In this document: in pieces, positions 1 to 4,782 of the stretch | How the letters are laid out: each line of letters starts with the position of its first letter | Numbering within the stretch: the stretch's first letter is position 1 | Origin: an uncultured Collinsella sp. | Lineage (GTDB): Bacteria; Actinomycetota; Coriobacteriia; Coriobacteriales; Coriobacteriaceae | Direction: 5' to 3' | Length of the DNA: 5,776 bases | NCBI GenBank assembly: GCA_902464485.1 | Contig: CABQJJ010000096.1 | Span: 1-5,776, forward strand | The notes under the pieces: model-generated | What the model was told of the DNA's origin: nothing | Seen by the model: only the letters and a program-made list of their open reading frames with translations | Databases searched by the model: none | Translations under genes and position numbers: made by a program

Positions 1-562
1 TCTCGCCGTACCACTTACGCTGCTTATCGAGGACGTTGTACAGATACGAATCGGCACAGAGCGTGGCCTCCTGACCCAGATAGCCCTGAATATAGCCACC
101 GCCCGGGTTGGTGAACGAAGCAAAGGCGAGCACGGCCATGTCGCAGAACTGCGCGTAGCCACGACCGTTATCTAGAATGACCTGCGTGGCAGAGGCGTCG
201 AGCACGGTGACCTCGGGCAGGACCGGAGCGGGTTCCTCGATGGTCTCCCCGGCAACCTCAACGTCGACCGCGGCCTCGTCCTCGGCGGCCTCAGCCTCAA
301 CAGCCTCCACAGTCTCTTCCTCGGCGTCCTGCTCCTCGGCAGCCGCCGCTTGGGCCTTGGCCCTCATCGCCGCGACAAATCCGTTAGGCATGCCATCGAA
401 CTCGCGCACGCCGGCAAGCGAGCGCTCGATATCCTTGGCACATGCCTCGGACATACCCGCCACATGGCGCTCGGCGGCCTTGGCACGCGCCTCGCGCTTG
501 GGATTGGGTTGCCCCGATCGATTGGACCTACGAGAACGGTTCCTGTTGTCGACGTCTGCCAT
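1..562 (-). CDS. Microbial-type PARG / TIGR02452-like (DUF2263) protein, 3' part beyond window
   Basis: The gene starts at ATG 562-560 and runs off the left edge, leaving 187 residues. A ribosome site AGGAAAGG lies 9 nt upstream of the ATG. Residues 1-35 are basic and polar. Residues about 70-112 are an Ala/Glu-rich acidic stretch that looks disordered. From about residue 117 a folded domain begins. It carries the segment FASFTNPGGG (147-156) and then GYLGQEATLC (160-169) and SYLYNVL, which match the adenine-ribose loop of microbial-type poly(ADP-ribose) glycohydrolases and TIGR02452 proteins. Those enzymes remove ADP-ribose using a GGG-X(6-8)-QEE signature. Here the spacing is right (GGG, seven residues, QE), but the second Glu is Ala166, so hydrolysis is uncertain and ADP-ribose binding is the safer inference. 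The family call rests on motif recognition from memory. It is probably a single-gene unit, because a terminator lies between it and the upstream same-strand gene. Confidence 0.75.
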   Translation of the reverse strand, partial: MADVDNRNRSRRSNRSGQPNPKREARAKAAERHVAGMSEACAKDIERSLAGVREFDGMPNGFVAAMRAKAQAAAAEEQDAEEETVEAVEAEAAEDEAAVDVEVAGETIEEPAPVLPEVTVLDASATQVILDNGRGYAQFCDMAVLAFASFTNPGGGYIQGYLGQEATLCADSYLYNVLDKQRKWYGE

Positions 563-627
563 AAGTGGTCACCTTTCCTGTCGCTGCCGCTATCGGCTTT
601 TCCCATCCATGATACCCCGCCGCATAC

Positions 628-656
628 AAAAAAGACGGCCCCAAAGGACCGCCTTT
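628..656 (-). terminator. Rho-independent terminator after the BI-1-family gene
   Basis: On the minus strand, GGCGGTCC, a TTTG loop and GGGCCGTC form an 8-bp stem with two G-U pairs. Flanking AAA/TTT can lengthen the stem, and a run of six T follows (plus-strand A tract at 628-633). It lies about 50 bp beyond the stop codon of the membrane protein gene and ahead of the PARG-like gene, so it should separate the two transcripts. Confidence 0.85.
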
Positions 657-702
657 CGCATCGTTTTACCGTGTCCGGCAGGAAGCGTCGCAATGCCGCG
701 CT

Positions 703-1398
703 TTAATCGCGACGGCCGAGGATGTTCAGAATGCGCAGGAACACGTTGATAATATCCACGAACAGGTTAGAGGCCATAAGCACGGCGTTGGGTAGCGTGG
801 GCGGCACCGTCGTGGCCACATAGGTGTCGTAGCCAATAAAGCCGGCGAACACCACGATCACGATCAGGTCGGTAACAGTCTGCGAAACGCCCATGAACAT
901 CAGCACGATCTCGACCAAAATCGTGGCAAGCAGAATGCCAAAACCAATGCCATACACACGCTGGAAAAACTTGGGGAAGGTCACGCCCAGCGCGCCAAAG
1001 ACAAAGGTGATGGCGGCGGTGGCGATAAAGGCGGTGTTGATGGTGGGCAGGTCGTAGTTGGCAAGGCCAAACGACGCGGTCAGGCCAAAGGTGCTCGCAA
1101 AGATTGCGTAGCCCGTGAGCGACAGGCCCACAGACTGCTTACCCGAGGCGGCCGACATCATGACGATGCCGACAATGGTCAAAATAAACGAACCAAAGAC
1201 CAGCGGCAGGGCGGCACCGCTCATCATCATGCGGGCAAACGACATGGTGCTCGTAAAGTAGGCGCCGGCGCCCATGGCGCAAAAGCCCAAGAAGATCAGG
1301 GCAGACATGGCAAGGTTGTACGCACGCGGCGACATCTCCTTGGCGCGACTTACACCGGTCTCGATGGGGCTGTTCTGATAGCCCTGGATATCGTTCAT
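703..1398 (-). CDS. Bax inhibitor-1 / YetJ-YccA family membrane protein
   Basis: This 231-residue protein is a polytopic inner-membrane protein of the BI-1 (TMBIM, UPF0005) family. Bacterial members such as Bacillus YetJ are pH-dependent calcium leak channels. After a polar N-terminus of about 27 residues, roughly seven hydrophobic segments follow (near 28-46, 57-80, 89-110, 121-140, 147-168, 174-192 and 205-226). The paired aspartates of the YetJ pore lock appear conserved: D191 in IGYDTY and D215 in LFVDIINVFL. They are 24 residues apart, the same spacing as D171/D195 in YetJ. The C-terminus ILNILGRRD is the usual basic family tail. The ATG is preceded by AAAGGAC at good spacing, which supports this start. 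The upstream hypothetical gene is on the same strand 84 bp away, and a terminator follows this gene. The family call is firm; calcium transport is inferred from the family. Confidence 0.92.
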   Translation of the reverse strand: MNDIQGYQNSPIETGVSRAKEMSPRAYNLAMSALIFLGFCAMGAGAYFTSTMSFARMMMSGAALPLVFGSFILTIVGIVMMSAASGKQSVGLSLTGYAIFASTFGLTASFGLANYDLPTINTAFIATAAITFVFGALGVTFPKFFQRVYGIGFGILLATILVEIVLMFMGVSQTVTDLIVIVVFAGFIGYDTYVATTVPPTLPNAVLMASNLFVDIINVFLRILNILGRRD

Positions 1399-1458
1399 AC
1401 TTTTGTCCTTTCAAAAAGCGCCACAAATGTCAGCGCCGTAGGTGACAAGATTCCTACC

Positions 1459-1464
1459 ATTGTA
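1459..1464 (-). promoter_or_regulatory. Candidate -10 element for the BI-1-family gene
   Basis: The minus strand reads TACAAT about 60 bp upstream of the start codon, a one-mismatch match to TATAAT. No good -35 hexamer is found 16-18 bp further upstream, and no TG extension is present. The gene could instead, or also, be read through from the upstream hypothetical gene, since no terminator is visible in the 84-bp gap. Confidence 0.35.
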
Positions 1465-1482
1465 CCCGAATGTCGCGCGCTC

Positions 1483-1821
1483 TTACCTGCGACGCTCGCC
1501 CTCGAGCGTGCGGTCAAACGCCCAGACCCACCAACGCATCACGTGCGACTGCGAGCCGTCCGCCCGCCCGCACGCCTGGTCTTCCAGATACAGTTCGGTC
1601 GCATGTCCGCCAAAACGAACCTTATAGGTTGCCATACGAATACCGTGAACCGTCAGGCCAAAACCGGTAGACGAGACAATCTCGTCAATCGTAAAGCAGC
1701 GACCGTCGACCCAGCAGACGGTAACCGGCACAACTTGCCCGCCCGCGAGGATGCGGGCCACGACGTCCACATACTGCTTGTGCACGCGTCGAGTTTTGCC
1801 ATCTGTCTGTCGATATTCCAT
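1483..1821 (-). CDS. Conserved hypothetical protein, 112 aa, probably a small beta-rich domain
   Basis: No named function is recognised. The protein is soluble, with no signal peptide or membrane segment. It has a polar N-terminus (1-15), then YVDVVARI, VVPVTVCWVDGRCFTIDEIV (31-50), a turn, HGIRMATYKVRF (59-70), HATELYLED (73-81), and a Trp-rich end around RWWVWAFDR. The alternating hydrophobic pattern suggests a small beta-sheet or barrel. It recalls short hypothetical proteins of Clostridia with the theme VDV.AR....G...P....WEDGR...IDRV..., but this is from memory and gives no activity. The frame is open further up to ATG 1908, but the best promoter places the transcript start near 1905, which excludes that codon. 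ATG 1821 directly follows AAGGGGT, a ribosome site that sits unusually close. ATG 1842 is a possible alternative without a clear ribosome site. Confidence 0.7.
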   Translation of the reverse strand: MEYRQTDGKTRRVHKQYVDVVARILAGGQVVPVTVCWVDGRCFTIDEIVSSTGFGLTVHGIRMATYKVRFGGHATELYLEDQACGRADGSQSHVMRWWVWAFDRTLEGERRR

Positions 1822-1911
1822 ACCCCTTATTATCGAACGCATGTTTGCATATTGTAAAGCGAACAGACTGTGGTTTTGGAGTGTCGGAGCGTGCGCACGT
1901 GTCCGCATGGC

Positions 1912-1940
1912 GTATTAGCAAAAAGAACGACCACGGTCAA
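1912..1940 (-). promoter_or_regulatory. Sigma-70-type promoter for the small hypothetical gene
   Basis: The minus strand shows TTGACC (1940-1935), 17 bp, then TAATAC (1917-1912): a near-consensus -35 and -10 at ideal spacing. Transcription should begin near 1905, giving a leader of about 84 nt before ATG 1821. A perfect 10-bp palindrome, CGTGCGCACG (1890-1899), sits just inside the predicted transcript and could be an operator. A second TACAAT lies at 1856-1851 but lacks a -35. No convincing plus-strand promoter for the divergent PiT gene was found nearby; TAATAT at 1947-1952 and TGATACGAT at 2016-2024 are weak candidates. Confidence 0.6.
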
Positions 1941-2009
1941 CAGGGCTAATATTCAATGTTAGTGCCAAAAAATTCACTTCTCCCATCAGAACTCCGTAAA
2001 GAAACCCGC

Positions 2010-2041
2010 AGGAGGTGATACGATTTACCATGTTTTTGTAA
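2010..2041 (+). promoter_or_regulatory. Strong Shine-Dalgarno plus three-codon frame in the PiT leader
   Basis: AGGAGGTGA (2010-2018) is a full-strength ribosome binding sequence, yet the frame it precedes, ATG TTT TTG TAA (2030-2041), codes only Met-Phe-Leu. The spacer is 14 nt, longer than ideal. The frame is the same as that of the PiT gene, whose ATG follows 30 nt after the stop codon and has only a weak ribosome site (GAGAAAG, 2058-2064). A short hairpin TTTGTA/TACAAA overlaps the stop codon. It could be a leader peptide, a reinitiation device or the relic of a longer N-terminus. Alternatively the bases serve as an extended -10 (TGATACGAT), in which case they would not be translated. Confidence 0.35.
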
Positions 2042-2071
2042 CGTGTCTACAAACTTCGAGAAAGCCCATAC

Positions 2072-3121
2072 ATGGACGTAACGTTCTCAGCCTTCCTCGG
2101 CCAACTTGTGTCGAACCCAGTCCTTGCCGTCACCGTGATCCTCGCGCTCGGCGCCATCTTCGTCAACGGATGGACCGACGCGCCCAACGCCATCGCGACC
2201 TGTGTCACCACGCGTTGCATGCCCGCCCGCGCCGCCATTCTCATGAGCGCAGCGTTCAACTTCTTGGGCGTACTCATCATGACGCACTTCAACGCCAGCG
2301 TTGCCAACACCATCTCGCATATCGTCGACTTTGGCGGAAACAGCACTATGGCACTCGCTTGTCTATGCGCGGCGCTGTTTTCCATCGTCGTCTACGGTGC
2401 CACGGCATCGCGTTTTGGCATCCCCACCTCGCAGAGCCACAGCCTCATCGCAGGCCTGACCGGTGCCGCCATCGCCCTCGGCGGCGCAAGCAGCGTCAAT
2501 GTTCACGAGTGGATGAAGGTCATTTACGGCCTGGCGCTCTCCATTGGCTTGGGCTTTGTCATGGGCTGGATCCTGTGCAAGCTCGTCTCGATTCTTTTCG
2601 CCGCCGCCAACAGGCGACGTGCCAACGTCTTCTTTAAATATGCTCAGATCGCGAGCGCCGCGGCCATGAGCTTCATGCACGGCGCGCAGGATGGACAGAA
2701 GTTCATCGGCGTGCTCTTTTTAGGCGTGGCCTTCGCCAACGGCCAGACTAGCGTCGGCGACGCGGGAATCCCCATCTGGATTATGCTGCTGTGCTCGGCC
2801 ACCATGGGCATCGGCACCAGCGTAGGCGGCGAGCGCATCATCAAGTCCGTCGGCCAAAGCATGGTCAAACTCGAGAAGTACCAAGGCTTCTCCGCCGACT
2901 TGGCAGGCGCTGCAAACCTGCTGCTTGCCACGCTAACCGGTATCCCCGTGTCCTCCACCCACATTAAGACCTGCGCCATCATGGGCGTCGGCGCCGTCAA
3001 GCGCCTCTCAGCCATCAACTTCGGCGTGGTCAAGGACATGATGTTTACGTGGTTCTTCACCTTCCCCGCCTGTGGACTCATCAGCTTTGTCATGGCCAAG
3101 CTGTTCATGATGTTCCTCTAG
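2072..3121 (+). CDS. PiT family inorganic phosphate permease
   Basis: This 349-residue protein (PF01384) imports inorganic phosphate across the cytoplasmic membrane, in the family by co-transport with cations. The internal duplication is visible. The first repeat has VNGWTDAPNAIAT (31-43), a variant of the GANDxANA signature, followed by GIPTSQSHSLIAGLTGA (116-132). The second has FMHGAQDGQKFIGV (201-214), followed by GIPVSSTHIKTCAIMGVG (290-307). About ten hydrophobic segments are present. NGWTDAPNA together with HGAQDGQK marks the subfamily I associate with anaerobic Firmicutes. The start at 2072 gives an N-terminus (MDVTFSAFLGQL) like those relatives, and an in-frame stop at 2039-2041 rules out a longer form. 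A DUF47 gene follows after 67 bp on the same strand, the classic PiT partner, which favours phosphate over sulfate as substrate. The operon promoter is not clear. Confidence 0.93.
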   Translation: MDVTFSAFLGQLVSNPVLAVTVILALGAIFVNGWTDAPNAIATCVTTRCMPARAAILMSAAFNFLGVLIMTHFNASVANTISHIVDFGGNSTMALACLCAALFSIVVYGATASRFGIPTSQSHSLIAGLTGAAIALGGASSVNVHEWMKVIYGLALSIGLGFVMGWILCKLVSILFAAANRRRANVFFKYAQIASAAAMSFMHGAQDGQKFIGVLFLGVAFANGQTSVGDAGIPIWIMLLCSATMGIGTSVGGERIIKSVGQSMVKLEKYQGFSADLAGAANLLLATLTGIPVSSTHIKTCAIMGVGAVKRLSAINFGVVKDMMFTWFFTFPACGLISFVMAKLFMMFL

Positions 3122-3188
3122 CCACACCGAGCGTCCATCCGGACTGCAATGCTTCACCCACCCGTCTTCGCCTCGAAAGGACCCACCC

Positions 3189-3812
3189 ATGGCAAAGAAA
3201 CCCGATTCGTTCTACTTCGATAACTACGTCGCCTGCGCCGACCTCGCCGTTCAGGCAGCCGAGCTGCTCACCAAGATTTTTGAGAACTTCGACCCCACGC
3301 AAATCCATAACATGCTCGATAAGATGCACGCAATTGAGCATGCGGCAGACAAGAAACACCATGAGCTCGAAGACGCCCTGCTCACCGCTTTTATCACCCC
3401 GCTCGAGCGTGAGGATTTGGACCTGATGAGCTGCTCGCTCGATACCGTACTCGACCGCATCGAAGGCGTTGTACAGCGCGTCTACTTCACCAACATCCAG
3501 AGCATCCACCCCGATGCCATCGTCATCGCCCACAAGGTGACCGATGCCTGCCGCGCCATGAAGGACCTGATGGTTGAGCTGCCCAACTACCGCAAGTCCA
3601 AGACCCTGCGCGAGCTGGTCATTCAGATCAACACCATCGAATCCGAGGCCGACGAACTCTACATCAACGCCATGCGCAACCTACATGTCAACGGCAAGGA
3701 CCCGCTCGAGGTCATCGCCTGGCGTGACGTGTACGCCTTCCTGGAGTACTGCGCCGACTGCTGCGAGAATGTGGCCGATGTTGTGGATTCGATTGTCATG
3801 AAGAACAGTTAA
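3189..3812 (+). CDS. DUF47 family PhoU-like protein, partner of PiT
   Basis: This 207-residue soluble all-helical protein belongs to DUF47 (PF01865), which is related to PhoU. Family members pair with PiT permeases and are thought to control or support phosphate uptake. Metal-binding ExxxD motifs of the PhoU fold are visible: E50-D54 (IEHAAD), E151-D155 (IESEAD) and E193-D197 (CENVAD). The stretch FITPLEREDLDLM (68-80) is typical of DUF47. Length is normal for the family. ATG 3189 is preceded by GAAAGGA at about 8 nt. The gap from the PiT stop is 67 bp without a terminator, so co-transcription is likely. The stop codon TAA (3810-3812) abuts the palindromic element that follows. Family assignment is firm; the regulatory role is inferred from family and context. 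Confidence 0.93.
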   Translation: MAKKPDSFYFDNYVACADLAVQAAELLTKIFENFDPTQIHNMLDKMHAIEHAADKKHHELEDALLTAFITPLEREDLDLMSCSLDTVLDRIEGVVQRVYFTNIQSIHPDAIVIAHKVTDACRAMKDLMVELPNYRKSKTLRELVIQINTIESEADELYINAMRNLHVNGKDPLEVIAWRDVYAFLEYCADCCENVADVVDSIVMKNS

Positions 3813-3814
3813 TT

Positions 3815-3928
3815 GGGGGTACGTGTCCCGGCGGCGAAGGGCCGGCCACGGTTTGCTTTCTCACTCCGGCTGCGTAGCAGAGTCGTTCGAAAGTAAACCG
3901 TGGCCGGCCCTTCGCCTTACGTACCACC
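3815..3928. repeat. 114-bp near-perfect palindrome (MITE-like or REP-like element)
   Basis: Arms 3833-3854 and 3895-3916 are exact inverted copies over 22 bp. One G-T pair (3855/3894) and five more pairs (3856-3860 with 3889-3893) extend this to 28 bp. The outer ends GGTACGT (3818-3824) and ACGTACC (3919-3925) also pair, separated from the core by 8 nt on the left and 2 nt on the right. With GGG and ACC outside, the ends match at 9 of 10 positions. The 28-nt loop contains its own small stem, ACTC..GCT/AGC..GAGT. Both arms contain the 8-bp palindrome GGCCGGCC. The trinucleotide ATT flanks both ends (3812-3814 and 3929-3931), a possible but statistically weak target duplication. Neither strand has a T tract after the stem, so it is not a standard intrinsic terminator, though it could still stop or protect the pit-DUF47 transcript. 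No protein-coding content is supported. Confidence 0.85.
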
Positions 3929-3937
3929 ATTGGGAAC

Positions 3938-3976
3938 CTTGGCTGATAGCTTGAATGTAATTGGGTCTTGGCTGAT
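3938..3976. repeat. Direct repeat CTTGGCTGAT upstream of the nitroreductase gene
   Basis: CTTGGCTGAT occurs at 3938-3947 and again at 3967-3976, 29 bp apart, close to three helical turns. Each copy is preceded by ATTGGG a few bases upstream (3929-3934 and 3960-3965), so the repeated unit is imperfect but longer than 10 bp. It sits 119-157 bp upstream of the nitroreductase ATG in a non-coding GT-rich stretch. It could be a pair of regulator sites or a tandem remnant. The rest of 3977-4094 shows no further clear site apart from the ribosome binding site. Confidence 0.45.
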
Positions 3977-4094
3977 GTGACCTTTTATGCCCGAATGGAT
4001 ACTTTGGGGCTGTGATGGGCGTTTGGGTGGATGGGGCTTTGGGTACCCTTTGTTTTGCATTTGGATTGATTTGCTGACTTTGGAGGGTTTGGTT

Positions 4095-4625
4095 ATGTCG
4101 TATTTGGATTTGGCTCGGTCTCGGTATTCTTGTCGTGAGTTTGAGGATCGTTCTGTTGAGCAGGCTGTGGTGGATGCCATTGTTGAGGCGGGACGTATTG
4201 CTCCTTCTGCTTGCAATAATCATCCAACCCGTGTGATGGTGTTGGATACGCCTGAGCTTCTGGAGAAGGCAGCTGCTTGTCAGCCTCGGTTTGCTCGTAA
4301 TGGGTCCATCTTTGGCGCTCCGCTCATCTTCCTCATTTGCAGCGTTACCGATAATGCTTGGGTGCGTCCGTATGACCAGATGAACTCCAGCACTATCGAC
4401 ACCTCGATTGTTTGCGATCAGATGATGATGGAGGCCGAGGAGCAGGGCCTGGGAACGTGCTGGGTGTGCCATTTTAAGCCCGAGGTAGCCAGTGAGCAGT
4501 TCAACCTGCCCGAGGGCGTCTATCCCTATCACATGCTCGTCTGCGGCTATCCCGCCGCCCACATCGCCGACCCCGAGCAACGCGAGGCCCGCACCATTCC
4601 CCTCTCCGATTTCATCCTTAAGTAG
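4095..4625 (+). CDS. Nitroreductase family FMN-dependent oxidoreductase
   Basis: The product is 176 residues and matches the compact nitroreductase fold (PF00881): homodimeric FMN enzymes using NAD(P)H, with a substrate that cannot be told from sequence. Visible landmarks are SRYSCREFEDRSV (9-21), the FMN-phosphate region; AGRIAPSACNNHPTRVMVL (32-50); FGAPLIFLIC (73-82); and the dimer/FMN segment DTSIVCDQMMMEAEEQGLGTCWV (102-124). Length suits the short family branch. ATG 4095 is chosen because GGAGGG (4082-4087) sits 7 nt upstream and the protein then begins at the expected family position. The frame is open back to ATG 3987, but that would add 36 residues (GWGFGYPLFC...) without family character. 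The first 72 codons are almost all T-ending where a pyrimidine is used, while the last 50 are mostly C-ending, an abrupt change within one gene. A terminator follows. Confidence 0.9.
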   Translation: MSYLDLARSRYSCREFEDRSVEQAVVDAIVEAGRIAPSACNNHPTRVMVLDTPELLEKAAACQPRFARNGSIFGAPLIFLICSVTDNAWVRPYDQMNSSTIDTSIVCDQMMMEAEEQGLGTCWVCHFKPEVASEQFNLPEGVYPYHMLVCGYPAAHIADPEQREARTIPLSDFILK

Positions 4626-4671
4626 TTTATTGGGACATGCCTTAACATTTACCTTTGGCCTCCAACCGGTC

Positions 4672-4715
4672 CGCCGGGCTCTGCGCCACCAGGCGCAGGG
4701 CTCGGCGTATTGTTT
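4672..4715 (+). terminator. Probable terminator after the nitroreductase gene
   Basis: Positions 4672-4687 pair with 4692-4707 in a 16-bp, GC-rich stem with two G-U pairs and an ACCA loop. It is followed by TATTGTTT, a broken rather than pure T tract. It lies about 45 bp past the nitroreductase stop codon. The minus strand has no T run after this stem, so it is assigned to the plus strand. Confidence 0.7.
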
Positions 4716-4723
4716 GCAGTCAC

Positions 4724-4752
4724 AAAAAAAGGAGCCCGCAAGTGCGAGCTCC
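4724..4752 (-). terminator. Rho-independent terminator after divIVA
   Basis: On the minus strand GGAGCTCGC, an ACTT loop and GCGGGCTCC form a 9-bp stem with one G-U pair, followed by seven T. It begins about 30 bp past the divIVA stop codon. Together with the neighbouring plus-strand hairpin it isolates the two convergent genes. Confidence 0.9.
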
Positions 4753-4782
4753 TCTCAGAGACACTAGATTCTAGCTCTGGTG

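Noticed and set aside
364..693. Open frame on the minus strand of 109 residues covering the gap between the BI-1 and PARG-like genes
   Set aside because: It runs through the terminator hairpin and out-of-frame through the PARG-like N-terminus. Its product shows no domain character.
177..749. Open frame on the plus strand, 190 residues, Ser/Ala-rich
   Set aside because: It is antisense to the PARG-like gene; its composition is the mirror of the Ala/Glu-rich coding strand, and it runs through the terminator.
1415..1438. Repeated AGCGCC upstream of the BI-1 gene
   Set aside because: Two six-base copies in GC-rich DNA can easily be chance, and they do not coincide with promoter elements.
1822..1908. 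Longer start for the small hypothetical protein at ATG 1908
   Set aside because: The -10 element at 1917-1912 places the transcript start near 1905, downstream of that ATG, and the added residues look like translated leader.
2047..2385. Open frames on the minus strand across the PiT gene, also at 2363-2680 and 2644-3108
   Set aside because: All are antisense shadows of a well-matched PiT coding sequence, without ribosome sites or family likeness.
3125..3150. Small inverted repeat GTCC/GGAC between PiT and DUF47 genes
   Set aside because: Only four base pairs with no T tract; too weak to call a terminator or attenuator.
3987..4094. Upstream start for the nitroreductase at ATG 3987
   Set aside because: It adds 36 residues of no family character, while ATG 4095 has an ideal GGAGGG ribosome site and gives the expected N-terminus.
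3861..4580. Minus-strand open frame of 239 residues across the palindrome and nitroreductase gene
   Set aside because: The plus strand carries a full nitroreductase with conserved motifs. This frame is long only because the GT-rich strand has few stop codons on its complement.
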